Assembly (NCBI GenBank): GCA_963575745.1
Contig: CAUYUJ010004549.1
Coordinates: 1-29,194 of the forward strand
Length of the DNA: 29,194 nt
Origin: Prorocentrum cordatum
Taxonomy: Eukaryota; Sar; Dinophyceae; Prorocentrales; Prorocentraceae
Direction of reading: 5' to 3'
Shown here piece after piece: positions 1-9,760 of this stretch. The first letter of the stretch is position 1. Every line of letters starts with the position of its first letter. The notes below the pieces were generated by a model. That model had not been told where the DNA came from. It worked only from the letters and a program-made list of their open reading frames with translations, and did no database searches. The position numbers and the translations under genes were made by a program.

Positions 1-2
1 TC

Positions 3-1918
3 TGTGGCTACAAAGGGTCGGGCTCCCTGACGCTGTACCTGGCCGCGCAGCAGTGGAGCTTCGACCCCATATTCCACGCTACCTTCAGCATCGTGGGGCA
101 GTACGCGGCGTGGGTGTGGGATGGGCGTGTGACGCTCTCCCGACTGCAGCGGGCCTGGATGGGCTTGCGTGACTCCTGGGAAGCCCGCCACACTCACGTC
201 ACGTGGGCCAGTGCGCAGGGCCCGCTTTCGGCCTTGTGGTTGTCCCTCAGGAGAGTCAACTGGAACATGGCAAGTTCTACAATCTTGGTTGACGATGAGG
301 GCCTGCATATCAGTTTGCTGCAGTATTGTCCCAGTGAGGTGCTGTTTTTCCTGCGTCGCAGCCTCGACCGTTGGCAGAGCCATCGTATCCTCGACCAGCT
401 GCCTGAGGCGCCCCCAGCCGATGGTGACGGCAGGCGGCAGCAGCATGTGTGGCTTCGTGCGCTTCGACTGGGACACGCCTCCTTGGCGCCTGGCCACAGA
501 GGGGCTCTGGCCAAGCTGCAGTCCAACGGGTTCTGGTCGCCGCAGCGCCGCATGCAGGTTGGCTACGGCGGCGACGGTTCGTGCGAGTTCTGCGGGGGGG
601 CCTGCTGCGACCTCGAGCATGAGATCTTCGGCTGCACGGTATTGCATCAGCAGCAGGAGGACGAGGAGACGGAGCCGTACCCCGAAGAGGTGGCCAAGAG
701 GAGGAAGGACATCCTGGAGGCAGCCCCGTGGCGCGACGGGGGCCAGGTGCAGGACTTCTCGGCCGTCGACGTGCTCTACGCGCTGACCCTGAGGCCTGCT
801 TTCAGGCCGCTGCCTGCACGTGCTCAGGCTGAGCGCGAGTGGGGGGCGATCGACATGCCGTGGCCGTCGAAGTTGTACGGGGACGGGTCCTGTCTTGAAA
901 GTGATTTCCCTGAGGAACGGCGCTGTGGCTGGGCCGTCGTGGCATTGACCCGAGACCTGTGGCCATACAAAGCTTTGTTCGGGAGCCTGGGGGCCCTATC
1001 CAGACGGTGCCCAGGGCCGAGCGCGTTGCTGGTCTCAAGGCCCTGCAGAGGGCCCAGAGGCCAGCCACGTACGTGACTGATCATTTACAGCTGCAGGTCG
1101 AGGGAATGGCTTGGGAGGGTCGTCGTGCTTCTGCCAGAGCGCCTCACGCGTCCATCTGGCGGAGCATCCACGAGCTGTATAGAGGCGACCCTGTCAGGCC
1201 CGTGTTTGTTTTGACGAAGGCCCATCGGACCGTCCTCGAGGGGTTTGAGGCCTGCCTGGCCTCCCAGGAGCCCCTGGAGCATTTTTTCGGTAATATGTGG
1301 GCTGATGTTTTCGCCCGCGTGGCAGCGGCTGATTTCCTTGGATCCACCTCCGTGGTCTAGGCTCACAAATTTTCTCTGCTTCGGGCCCAGGACACGATGC
1401 GTTGTCTGGCCTGGGCTGCCGAGCGCGTGGCCCGCCTCTCCACCCCGATACTCCGTGCGCCTCCGAAGGCTGTCTTTCGGCCCCGCCGTCCGCGGCGGCC
1501 GACCGATCACGACTTTGTGGTCTTCGCTGGGGGAGCTTTTCGATGTCGAGCCTGCTGGAGGCTTGCAGCGACGGCCTCGTCGTTGAAGTCTCTGGCCTCC
1601 CGTGCTTGCGACCCCCAGGAGGTCGGGCCAGGACACCAGGTCCAGGCCTTGGATCGAGTTTTGATCTGTGTTAAGTGCGGGGCGCACGCTGTGCGCCCCA
1701 ATCGGCTGTCGGTCGGCCTGTCTCGAGCGTGCAAGAGGGCTGGGACGGGGTCGGCGGGAGCTGGGGGTGGGGGGGACGGAGCTATCGCGTCGATGCTTGA
1801 GCTGGCTCGAAGGGGCCTGCATCCCAAGACGGGCGAGCCCCTCGAGCCGCTCGTCTTCTCGGAGCTCGGGGTGCCTGCGATGCCGCAGCAGGCGCCCGAG
1901 CCCGAGGCACCTGACTAG
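3..1918 (+). pseudogene. LINE-A: 3' portion of a LINE-type retrotransposon ORF (RT C-terminal extension, zinc knuckle, RNase H, tail)
   Basis: The frame is open from base 3, so the gene enters from outside the window; the reverse transcriptase catalytic core is not included. The first part contains a GPLSALWLSLRRVNW segment that matches GPLGAAKAILMDMGW after the RT core of the minus-strand LINE described below. Next comes a knuckle, CEFCGGACCDLEHEIFGC (CX2CX8HX4C, about 580-633), then RNase H (876-1306). After RNase H a tail carries two CXXC pairs (FRCRAC and LICVKCGA) and ends at TAG 1916-1918. The copy is broken. The frame changes at the G5 run 989-993, and TAG 1358-1360 interrupts a frame that otherwise continues sensibly as AHKFSLLRAQ. 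LINE identity follows from known family architecture; loss of function is inferred from the two lesions. Confidence 0.85.
876..1306 (+). other. RNase H domain of LINE-A, split by a frameshift
   Basis: The domain would degrade the RNA strand of the RNA-cDNA hybrid during retrotransposition. The four acidic positions typical of RNase H1 folds can be seen: D in YGDGS (882-884), E in PRAERV (1019-1021), D in YVTDH (1079-1081) and D in GNMWAD (1304-1306), with a KAHRT histidine before the last. The first lies in the frame used since base 3, the others in a second frame. The change occurs at GGGGG 989-993, between ALFGSL and GGPIQTV. Because the catalytic residues survive on both sides, the break may be recent or a base-calling error in a homopolymer. 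Confidence 0.85.
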
Positions 1919-2318
1919 TGGGCGGATGTGCTGGCGGGGGGCGCGGTGCGAGTGGGGACTGCCCGGCGCTGCGCCGTTAGTGACCCTCGCACCGTTGCTC
2001 CCCAGCCCCGCGCACGGAAGGAGCAGATCCGCTGCACTTAAGGGCCCCTTAAGTGCAGCGGGCTGTCTGGGCCTCCATCGCGTCGATGCTCGAGCTGGCT
2101 CGAAGGGGCCTGCATCCCAAGGCGGGCGAGCCCCTCGAGCCGCGTGTTTTCTCGGAGCTCGGGGTGCCTGCGATGCTCAGCAGGCGCCCGAGCCCGAGGC
2201 ACCTGAATAGTGGGCGGGTGCGGGCGGGGGGCGCGGTGCGAGTGGGGACTGCCCGGCGTTGCGCCGTTAGTGACCCTCGCGCCGTTGCTCCCCTGCCCCG
2301 CGCACGGCGCGGAGAGCG
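1784..2318 (+). repeat. Tandem duplication of the LINE-A 3' end, period 293 bp
   Basis: The segment starting ATCGCGTCGATGC at 1784 recurs at 2077. The copies match closely through the last ~40 codons of LINE-A, its stop codon and about 110 bp of 3' flank (GTGCGAGTGGGGACTGCCCG in both). Differences are scattered substitutions plus a small indel in the codons for the MPQQAPEPEAPD end, which shifts the frame of the second copy. The 15-bp-arm palindrome at 2030-2060 sits between the copies. Confidence 0.9.
2030..2060. repeat. Perfect palindrome, 15-bp arms, 1-base centre
   Basis: The left arm CGCTGCACTTAAGGG and right arm CCCTTAAGTGCAGCG are exact reverse complements around a single C. It lies 16 bp before the second copy of the duplicated LINE-A 3' end. 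The matching place after the second copy has no equivalent. It could form a cruciform or RNA hairpin; no function can be assigned. Confidence 0.9.
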
Positions 2319-2404
2319 CCCCTTGTTGGATGAGGGCCCTCTCTCGTTTTCTTTTTCGAGGCGTGTTCGTGATTCACCTGCACGCTCTCGGCACTGTCCT
2401 CACT

Positions 2405-2620
2405 GTCCTCAGCGCCCCAGTTGGGCCCCCGCCCCGTGGCCCTCTGCCCCAAGCCCCGCCCAGTGCCCCCTCCGCCCCGACAGTTTATTCCGCGTCGCGG
2501 CACACACCACCACCCCTCCTCTCCGCGCCCCCAGCGCCCCAGTGGGACCTCCGCCCCGTGCTCCCTCCGCTCCGAGCACTTTATTCCGCGTCGCGACGCA
2601 CGCCGCCTCCCCCACCCTCC
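2405..2620 (+). repeat. Two degenerate copies of a ~110-130 bp C-rich unit
   Basis: A stretch running from GCGCCCCAGT through CCGCCCCGTG to TTTATTCCGCGTCGCG occurs twice; the TTTATTCCGCGTCGCG core is exact in both, with sequence around it diverged. No gene is seen between 2319 and 2760. Confidence 0.7.
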
Positions 2621-2674
2621 CCACCTGGGACTTGGGCCCCGTTGCTGGGCCCAGAGGGCGATGCCTTGCCCCCT

Positions 2675-2750
2675 CTTCCCCCCTCCTCCTCCACCTCCTC
2701 CTCTTCCTCCTCCTCCTCCTCCTGCTCCTCGTCCTCCTCCCCCCTTCCTT
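2675..2750 (+). repeat. CCT/CTC triplet microsatellite
   Basis: An interrupted run of CTC and TCC triplets (pure pyrimidine on the plus strand). It lies between the LINE-A 3' duplication and the three-copy repeat array. Confidence 0.9.
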
Positions 2751-2764
2751 TTTGTGCAAGGGCT

Positions 2765-3415
2765 ATGGCACACGTGCCACCTGTTTCTTCAATTCAAGTG
2801 CTTCTCACGGGGCTCGCACCTTGTTTTTACAAAGGAACGCGAGGGGTCACCAAACTGCTCTGTCCGGCCCCGAACTACAATAGCAACGGCTCCCGCCTGA
2901 GACTTCCTCACAGTTTAGTCCAACTTCGAGCTCTCGCGCAGGATTTCCCCACAAGTTATGCAGGCATTGCGCCTTCGTGCAGGACCTCCTCGCGTCCCGC
3001 TCTCGCTGTGGATTTCCGCGCGATCTATTTGGGAATCGTGCTATCGCTCGGGACGCAAGACGGTTCATGCAGGATGCACGCTTCAGCAACCCGCCTGCTC
3101 GACCTGGCCGCCTGGGCCCGCCTTCCCGACCCGCGTGCTATGGTGTACCTGCACGATCTGCCCGTCTCGTTCTGTCACATCTTATCTGCTCTCAACCCCC
3201 TCCTGCCACTTCTCTCGTGCTCCATTATTTTCCCTCCCCCTTTCATCTGTCCTGTCTTCCCATGTTTTGGGGGCTGCGCTAAATGCGCGTGGCAGGTAAG
3301 GACGATATGCCCCAAAGGGTGTATGATCGAAGACGAAGAGGGCGGGGTACCGAGGGTTTGAGATTATACGCGTGGAGTGACACGCGAGCAAATAAGATCG
3401 AACAGTCTTGTCATG
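2765..3415 (+). repeat. Array unit A of a three-copy diverged long repeat
   Basis: It shares collinear blocks with 3640-4320: a GTGCTTCTC start, CACGGCTCCCGC or CAACGGCTCCCGC, CACAGTTTA, the block GCTCGACCTGGCCGCCTGGG, and an end block with GACGAAGA, GGCGGG, CACGCGAGC and ATAAGA. The GTGCTTCTC starts of A and B (2799 and 3677) are 878 bp apart. Inside are ~42-bp sub-repeats of the form CAC.AGTTTA followed by a CGCTCTCGCGC-type core and GGATTTCC. Reading frames here are short and inconsistent between copies, so I call it non-coding. Confidence 0.75.
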
Positions 3416-3600
3416 CTTGTTGTTGTTGTTATTGTTGTTGTGGTTGATGTTGTTGCTGCCTGTCTCTTGTTGTTTGTTGTTTGTTGTTGGTTGTTTGTTG
3501 ATTGTTGTTTGTTGCTTGTTGATTATCGCTTGTTGTGTGTTGTTTGTTGTTGCTTGTTGTCGCTTGTTGTTACTGTTGCTGTTGCTGCTGCTGCTGTTGT
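3412..3600 (+). repeat. Degenerate TTG/TTGT microsatellite
   Basis: About 190 bp of TTG, TTGT and GCT/GTT units. It sits between units A and B of the array and accounts for much of the extra spacing between A and B compared with B and C. Confidence 0.9.
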
Positions 3601-3639
3601 CGTTCCTGAACTCTCACTCCTAAAGAGTAATTGTTGTTG

Positions 3640-4320
3640 ACCCTCCTGCCCAATAACCGTTGTGTTTTTATTCGAAGTGCTTCTCGTCTATCAGCAGGGA
3701 GAGCTGGGTGTCACCAAAGTGGGTTGTTGGCCATGTGCTTACAACAGTCACGGCTCCCGCTGGATATTTCCCCACAGTTTATTGCCAAATCGCGCTCTCG
3801 CGCGGGATTTCCTCACAAGTTATGCACAAACCGCGTTCTCGCGTAGGGCATCTTTGCAATTTATTCAATCGCCGCGCCTTCGACAGTCAAGAATCACGCT
3901 CTCGCGGAAGATTTGCCCACGATTTACTTGGGAATCGCGCTGTCGCTTGTCGCAATCTATGTCAGATGCACGCTTCAGCAGCCCGCTTGCTCGACCTGGC
4001 CGCCTGGGCCCGCCTTGCCGACCCGCCTGCTAGGGTCTACCCGCCCGATCTGCCCGTCTGGTTCTGCCGCGTGTTTTCTGCTCTTAGCCCCCCTCTTGCT
4101 ATTCTCTCTCGTGCTCCATCCTCCTCCCCCCCTCTTGTCCCTTCCTTCCATCCGTCCTCTCTTCCCCTGCCTTCAGGGCTGCACGTAATACGCGTTGCAG
4201 GTCAGGAAAACATACCCTCAAAGGGGGTACAATCCAAGACGAAGAAGGCGGGTATCGAGGGTTAGGGGTACACGTGTTGCATGGCACGCGAGCGGATAAG
4301 AGCGACCAGTCTTAAGCTAA
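3640..4320 (+). repeat. Array unit B of the three-copy diverged long repeat
   Basis: The most complete unit. It begins near GTGTTTTTATTCGAAGTGC, passes through four ~42-bp sub-repeats (CACAGTTTATTGCCAAATCG, CACAAGTTATGCACAAACCG, GCAATTTATTCAATCG and CCACGATTTACTTGGGAATC), then the GCTCGACCTGGCCGCCTGGG block shared with unit A, and ends in the CACGCGAGCGGATAAGAGCG block. No plausible protein spans it. Confidence 0.75.
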
Positions 4321-4339
4321 TTGCTGTTGGTGTTGGTGT

Positions 4340-4645
4340 GGAATGAAAACTTACAGCGGGTAATGATTGTTGACCCCACCTTCGGGACACGGATGGTTTT
4401 TCCGATCACAGTGCTTCTCCCAAGGGCCCGCACCTGGTTCTTTAGCGGGGAAAGCCTTTGGTCCCTGAATTTTGTGGTTGGCCGTTGGCTTACAACAGCA
4501 ACAACGGCTCCCGCCTGATATTTCCCGCACGAATGTTGAGGGACTTCTTTGCAACTTAGTGCAGGCATCGTGCTATCGCGTCGGGCTTTCTCGCAACTCA
4601 TTCAGACGCCACGCCCTCGCCATTCAGGAGTCACGCTCTCGCTTT
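4340..4645 (+). repeat. Array unit C, truncated
   Basis: It starts with the family's GTGCTTCTC (4411) and GCTTACAACAGCAAC blocks and CACGCTCTCGC sub-repeats, but stops where coding-like sequence begins near 4645. The later half present in A and B is missing. Its GTGCTTCTC is 734 bp from that of unit B. Confidence 0.65.
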
Positions 4646-4649
4646 GGCC

Positions 4650-5026
4650 CCGCCTGTGGACGAGTCGCTGGATCGAACGCGCCCTGCGCGAGATCCGAGG
4701 CGAGGGCCGCCGAACGCCCGTGAGCATCAGCGCGATGTGCGCCCGAGGCAGCGAGTGGGTCAACGAGCTCATTCAGGCCAGCGACAACGACTCGGCCAAG
4801 GCCAAGGCCAAGGCCAAGAACGCGTCCAAGCCCTGCAATAGCCCCGCGGCGGTCGAGCCGAAACACGCCACCTTCGAGGAGGCAATTGCTGCCGCCCAAG
4901 CGCGCGCCAAGCGCCTCCCGTGCCAGGGCGGTTCCGAAGGGTGCCGAGCCTGCATGGGCGAGTGGCTTGAGGCCATGAGCAAGAGAAGTTTCTTGGCCAG
5001 AAGCGCCAAGGACCTCTCTTGCGCAG
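4650..5026 (+). CDS. Candidate exon of an unidentified gene (partial)
   Basis: The frame is open to TAG 5035-5037 and reads like real protein: RWIERALREIRGEGRRTP, SISAMCARGSEWVNELIQ, a lysine-alanine run (KAKAKAKNASK), an acidic-alanine segment (ATFEEAIAAAQARAKRLPC), then CXXXXXXCXXC (CQGGSEGCRAC) and GEWLEAMSKRSF. Composition is balanced, unlike the triplet-repeat frames nearby. The open frame continues upstream, but before about 4645 it runs through array unit C, so I do not use the early ATG codons. A possible non-canonical donor, AG followed by GCAAGT, is at 5025-5032; GC donors are known in dinoflagellates. I do not recognise the protein and propose no function. Confidence 0.4.
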
Positions 5027-5104
5027 GCAAGTTGTAGCCGCGAGCCTCGAGATCTCTCGTGCCAGTCTTGTGTCGACATCTACAAGGTCAGTCTACACGA
5101 CCGC

Positions 5105-5175
5105 CCAATATCACCATCATCATCATCATCATCGACGTCATCATCATCACCATCAACATCAACATCATCATCTTT
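5105..5175 (+). repeat. CAT/ATC microsatellite
   Basis: An imperfect run of ATC triplets, about 70 bp. It equals GAT on the minus strand, the reverse orientation of the GAT arrays at 6.9 and 11.4 kb. Confidence 0.9.
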
Positions 5176-5804
5176 TATAACTAGCATCACCTGCACCGGG
5201 GAAATATTGGATGATCCCCGCCAGACCCCCGAGCTCTATTATCCCTAAATCTTTCTTATCCGGGGCATTCGGTTATGTGGAGTGCTCATTGTGCGGGGGT
5301 TTGCGTGCTTTCCGGGATCCGTGACGTTTCGATTTTCGGACCGACGTGGGCCCCGTGGCATCTCGACGCCTGTCTCGGGGTTGTTTTTTTCAATTCCGTG
5401 TTGCTTCTTCCCTTGGAGAGGCGTCTGGCCCCCCAGAAGGCGCCAATGGTCAAAGGCCCTCGTTTCTTTGTTTCCTGATGTGGGTCTGGGCCTGCAGTGC
5501 GCAGCTGATTCGAGCAGTCCCTTCCGATGATCTTCGGGCCGCGTCTTAATCCACTCTCTGTATTCACCCCGCTCAGCTCCGCCGATCGCACGCGGCCTGC
5601 GCCAGCCCTCATTACCTTGCTCGCGTCGCGTTGAAGGGCTTCGGTGGACCACCTTGGTGCTCACGCGCGTTCTCACCACCACCGACCCTGACAGCGCCCC
5701 CCTCGCGCTGACCTCCGGCGCTTCCGCAGGAACGCGGGCGCAGCGGTCCCGGCGGGTCCTTGGCTGGCTCCCGCAGGGCTTTCCCGTTCAGGCCAGCGGG
5801 TGGG
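5176..5804. other. No recognisable gene
   Basis: About 630 bp of moderately GC-rich unique-looking sequence. Open frames exist on both strands, but none has family motifs or start or splice context that favours one strand. I see no repeat structure. Confidence 0.5.
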
Positions 5805-6580
5805 GAGGGTGGGAGGAGGAAGTGGGAGGAAGACTGGAGGAGGCGTGGGGGAGGAGGTGGGAGGGGGAGTGGAGGAGGAGTGAATGAGGAGCGGAGGAGG
5901 AGTGGAGGAGGAGGGGAGGAGGAGGTCGGACGGGGCTAGGACGAGGATAACTTCGTTCCATGTCGTTCTGGAGCGCGCCCCGAGCGTTCCTGACCGCTCT
6001 GAGAAGAGACGTCGTCCAGAGCCGCCAGATCTCCGATGCTGTCGAATTATCCTCACACGGCTTTATCCTCGTCTTGGCCTCGCATGAGGGGGAGGGGAGG
6101 AGGAGGGAAGGAGGAGTGGAGGAGGAAGGGGGGAGGTGGAGGGCGAGGGGGATGAGGAGGAGGAGGAGGAGGAGGAGGAGGGGAGGAGGAGGAGGAGGAG
6201 GAGGAGGGAGGAGGAGGAGGCGGGAAGAGGAGGAGGAGGAGGGAAGAGGAGGAGGAGGGCGAGGAGGAGGAGGAGGAGGACGAGGAGGAGGAGGAGGAGG
6301 AGGATCAGAGTGAACCCGAGATGCTTCCCTCCCGTCCCAGCAGTTTTGCCTCTCCACTCCGCGGAACGCCCCGCCCAGACAGGCGAGCGCCCCGTGGGCC
6401 TGCCGGGCAAGTGAGAGGAGGGGGAGGAGGAGGAGGAGGAGGAGGAGGCGGAGGAGGAGGAGGAGGAGTAGGAGGAGTAGGAGTAGGAGGAGGAGGAGGA
6501 GGCGGAGGAGGAGGAGGAGGATGAGGAGGAGGAGGAGTAGGAGTAGGAGGAGGAGGAGGCGGAGGAGGAGGAGGGCAGGA
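5805..6580 (+). repeat. Three GGA-rich purine arrays with two short unique islands
   Basis: GGA/GGGGA tracts cover about 5805-5935, 6085-6305 and 6416-6580. Between them lie unique islands at 5936-6084 (including TTATCCTCACACGGCTTTATC) and 6306-6415 (including TTTTGCCTCTCCACTCC). Long open frames here are poly-Glu, poly-Gly and poly-Arg, or poly-Pro/Leu/Ser on the other strand. They result from the triplet repeat and are not genes. Confidence 0.9.
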
Positions 6581-6870
6581 TGGCCAGAAGCGGCGGAGGA
6601 GGCCACATGGAGGCATCCGAGAATCGCCAAGGCGGCACGCGGCCAGAGCTGCAGAGGTGCAGAGTCCTGAACTTCGAGGCAGTTTCAAGCGACAGGAGCG
6701 TCGCTCACCGTCGACGCTCTTCTCATGCGATTTCAGGACGCCCCGAGCGCGAGCCCGATATTCACATGGGCCTGCCCTCTGTCCGTGCATCTGCCGCACT
6801 GTGAGCTCCGGGTCATAGAATCAGAGGACGTGTCCAGCGGGAGCCCACTTTGAACATCGCCCGCCGTCCA
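6581..6870. other. Unique sequence without a gene call
   Basis: About 290 bp between the GGA and GAT arrays. No motif or repeat is recognised and no supported coding frame is present. Confidence 0.45.
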
Positions 6871-6872
6871 AG

Positions 6873-7108
6873 TTGATGATGCTGATGATGCTGCTGGTTC
6901 TGTGAAGATGATGATGATGCTGATGATGATAATTATGATGCTGCTGATGATGCTGATGATGATGACTGCGATGATGATGATGCTCATGGTGATGATGATG
7001 ATTATTATGATAATACTGATGCTGCTGATGATGATGCTGATGCTGATGATGTTAATTATGATGATGATAATGATGATGATGATGCTGATGGTGGTGATGA
7101 TGCTGATC

Positions 7109-7141
<33 letters not shown>

Positions 7142-7305
7142 CTGATTCTGCTGCTGATGATGATGCTGTTGCTGCTGATGATGATGCTGCTGTTGATGAT
7201 GCTGATGCTGCTGATGATGCTGATGATAATGATAATGATGATGATTATGATGATGATGATGATGCTGATGATGATGATGATGATGCTGCTGATGATGATG
7301 ATGAC

Positions 7306-7350
<45 letters not shown>

Positions 7351-7443
7351 GGTGGTGGTGGTGGTGATGATGATGATGATGATGATGATGATGAGGAGGA
7401 GGAGGAGGAGGAGGAGGAGGAGGAGGAGGAGGAGGAGGAGGTG
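6873..7443 (+). repeat. GAT (TGATGC/TGATGA) array passing into GGT, GAT and GAG runs
   Basis: About 470 bp of GAT triplets with GCT interruptions, then GGT about 7335-7365, GAT about 7366-7392 and GAG about 7393-7441. The successive pure runs suggest replication slippage that spread one base change at a time. The frames are poly-Met/Leu, poly-Asp or poly-Ile and are not coding. Confidence 0.95.
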
Positions 7444-8202
7444 GTGGACTTTATACATATCCCCCCTCTGGAGAACAGATATCCGAGGAACCCCCTTTGA
7501 TATGGACATCTGTCTTCCTCGCCTCCTGGATTCTTGGAGATCCGTTCTGCAGGTGGTGGACATGTGTAGAATCCGACCTCACAGGCAGTGTGCAGGCACG
7601 CTCAGAGAGCTCGTCTTTAAGGCCCCGCCCCGCCCGTGCCATCCAGACTTCGCCTGCAGGCTAGGCGCAGTGGGAAGTTGAAGAGAGAGAAAGGCCAGGG
7701 ATGCCCCCCCCCTCTCCAACCCCCTGCCTCCTCCATTTGCTCCTCAATTTCCTCCGTGTCCTCCTCCACTTGTTCTTCCTGCTGTTTCTCCTCTCGTCGT
7801 CCTTTTCGTATTGAGGGGGGCATCCCAGGCGAGATGAGGTTTCAACTATCTGCAAGACTAGGCCACACGGCCATGCAGTGCATGTCAAGCACAACACCCT
7901 ATTGGGGTTAGGGATCTCCTGATCGCATTGGAGAAGGAGGTGGAGGAGGAGGAGGAGGACTGTAATCCATGCCTTCCAAGTGGGACCGGAATAGATGGCA
8001 GATGGCGTCGGAGGGTCGCGACGCACCGTCGATGCAGCGGCATGGTGGCGCGATGTGGATCCAGATCTTGGGCATTCCGATGTCGCCAATGCACCGCCGA
8101 TGCGTCGGCGTCAGCGATGCCGTGCGATCTTCGGACCCTGCTGATCTGGCCCCGTTCGGGAAGCCTCCGCTCGGGGAGGGCCAATTTTCCACCTCGCCGA
8201 TC
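7444..8202. other. No recognisable gene
   Basis: About 760 bp of mixed sequence with a small GGA run near 7940-7960. Open frames occur on both strands without recognisable domains. The part from about 8000 to 8170 has several CACCG and GATGC words in both orientations but no clear larger repeat. Confidence 0.45.
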
Positions 8203-8392
8203 TTCGATCCTCGATCCTCCGATCCTCCGATCCTCCGATCCTCGATCCTCGATCCTCGATCCTCGCTGGTCCTCGGATCCTTGATCCTCGATGCTCGATC
8301 GATCCTCCGATCCTCCGATCCTCCGATCCCCGATCGATCCCAGATCGATCGACCGACCCTTGATTCTCTGATCCTCCGATCCTGCCTGCCGA
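8203..8392 (+). repeat. GATCCTC / GATCCTCC minisatellite
   Basis: About 190 bp of 7- and 8-base units (GATCCTCG, GATCCTCC), with several GATCGATC inserts at 8297-8358. It differs in unit from every other array in the window. Confidence 0.9.
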
Positions 8393-8574
8393 TTATGGCC
8401 GGGCCGACCCTGGGCCCAGTGACTGGAGGGTGCACCTCCCTGGCCAGGGCCAGGAGGGCGCGTGTGCTCAGAGCCCGTGCCCAGGAGGGGGCGCCTGGCC
8501 AGGCATCGGCGTGGGGGGCGTGCCAGCGCGAAGCGCAGCGAGCACGAAGAGCTCGGACAAGACTTGCCAGCAGC

Positions 8575-8870
8575 AGGGGGGAGGGAGGGAGGGAGGGAGG
8601 GAGGGGATGGGATGGGATGGGATGGGAGGGATGGGAGGAGGAGGAGGAGGAGGAGGAGGAGGAGGAGGAGGAGGAGGAGGAGGAGGAGGAGGAGGAGGAG
8701 GAGGAGAGGAGGAGGAGGAGGGAGGGGAGGCGGAGGAGGAGGGTGGGGCGGAGGAGGAGGAGGAGGAGGAGGAGGAGGCGGAGGAGGCGGGGGAGGCGGA
8801 GGAGGAGGAGGAGGAGGAGGAGGAGGAGGAGGAGGAGGAGGAGGAGGAGGAGGAGGAGGAGGGCAAGGAG
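8575..8870 (+). repeat. GGGA, GGGAT and GGA array
   Basis: GGGA repeats (about 8578-8606) pass into GGGAT repeats (about 8607-8635) and then some 230 bp of nearly pure GGA. It is pure purine on the plus strand and able to form triplex DNA in principle. Frames are poly-Glu, poly-Gly or poly-Arg and are not coding. Confidence 0.95.
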
Positions 8871-8875
8871 GGGTA

Positions 8876-9758
8876 CGGATGATGATGGGAGAAGGATGAG
8901 CATGGGGATGAGGATTTTGCAACATCAGCGCTAAGACACAAACCCACCACCACCGCAGTCAGCAGCTGGCTAGAGCAAGCAGCGGCTGCAGCGGAATCCA
9001 ACTGGATGTTATGCTACCGCGAGAGACTCGACTACTGACACTGCCACGCAAGCCAGAGTAGCTAGCAGCGGCCCATGCAAACTTGCGCGATCATGCAGAA
9101 TGCACCAAACTGCTGAGAAGCAAACTGCGAGACACGCGCCCCAGCAGCGGCCGGCGTACGAAGCGGGGCGAGCGCATCGGCACTCGGCGCACAGCTAGAC
9201 GGCTGTGCAGAGCCACCGGGACGAGCCGCAACAGGGTCACACAGACTGCCCGAGAGTGGCTGGCTGCGAGCACGGGCGGTCGGGACAGTGGCGGGGTTCG
9301 TCCCTGGCCAGCTCCTCGCGGCGTGGGGGATGCTCTCAAACCCCACAGGTCCGCCAGAGCAGGGACGCTTGCAAGGGGAGGAGCCACCACGCCACCACCC
9401 CAGCCACGGGCAGAGACAAGAGGGGACAATGAGGCACCCTGGCATCGCTCGGACGTGTGCATTTTTTCTCGGCGAGAACCATCGAGGAGCATCCTTGATA
9501 TTTTGGCGAAAAAACCACGCACGAAACCGAACAAAGCACAGGGAGTGGACGTGCGAGCGATGGCGAGGCACAGCCGCGTGCAAGCTAGCGAGCCACAAGC
9601 TAGACCCGGGGCACCGCCCGAGGTCTGCGCGGCCCGTCCGCACGCAGCACCCAGCGAGGCCCTGACTGCCACGTGGCACCCACGGAGGTCGTGGCAGCCG
9701 CGGGAGGAGCACAGGAAAGACAGCGGGCGAGCGGGCACGAGGGTCATCCCGACCCTGC
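8876..9758. other. Long unique stretch, no gene supported
   Basis: About 880 bp, GC-rich. Both strands have long open frames, as expected from composition. A lysine-rich patch (DILAKKPRTKPNKAQG) occurs on the plus strand, but no family is recognised and I cannot choose between strands. An unknown exon cannot be excluded. Confidence 0.4.
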
Positions 9759-9760
9759 CT

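Noticed and set aside
8575-8870. Poly-Glu / poly-Gly / poly-Pro frames in GGA arrays
   Set aside because: They are products of the GGA unit; the same happens in every GGA array in the window.
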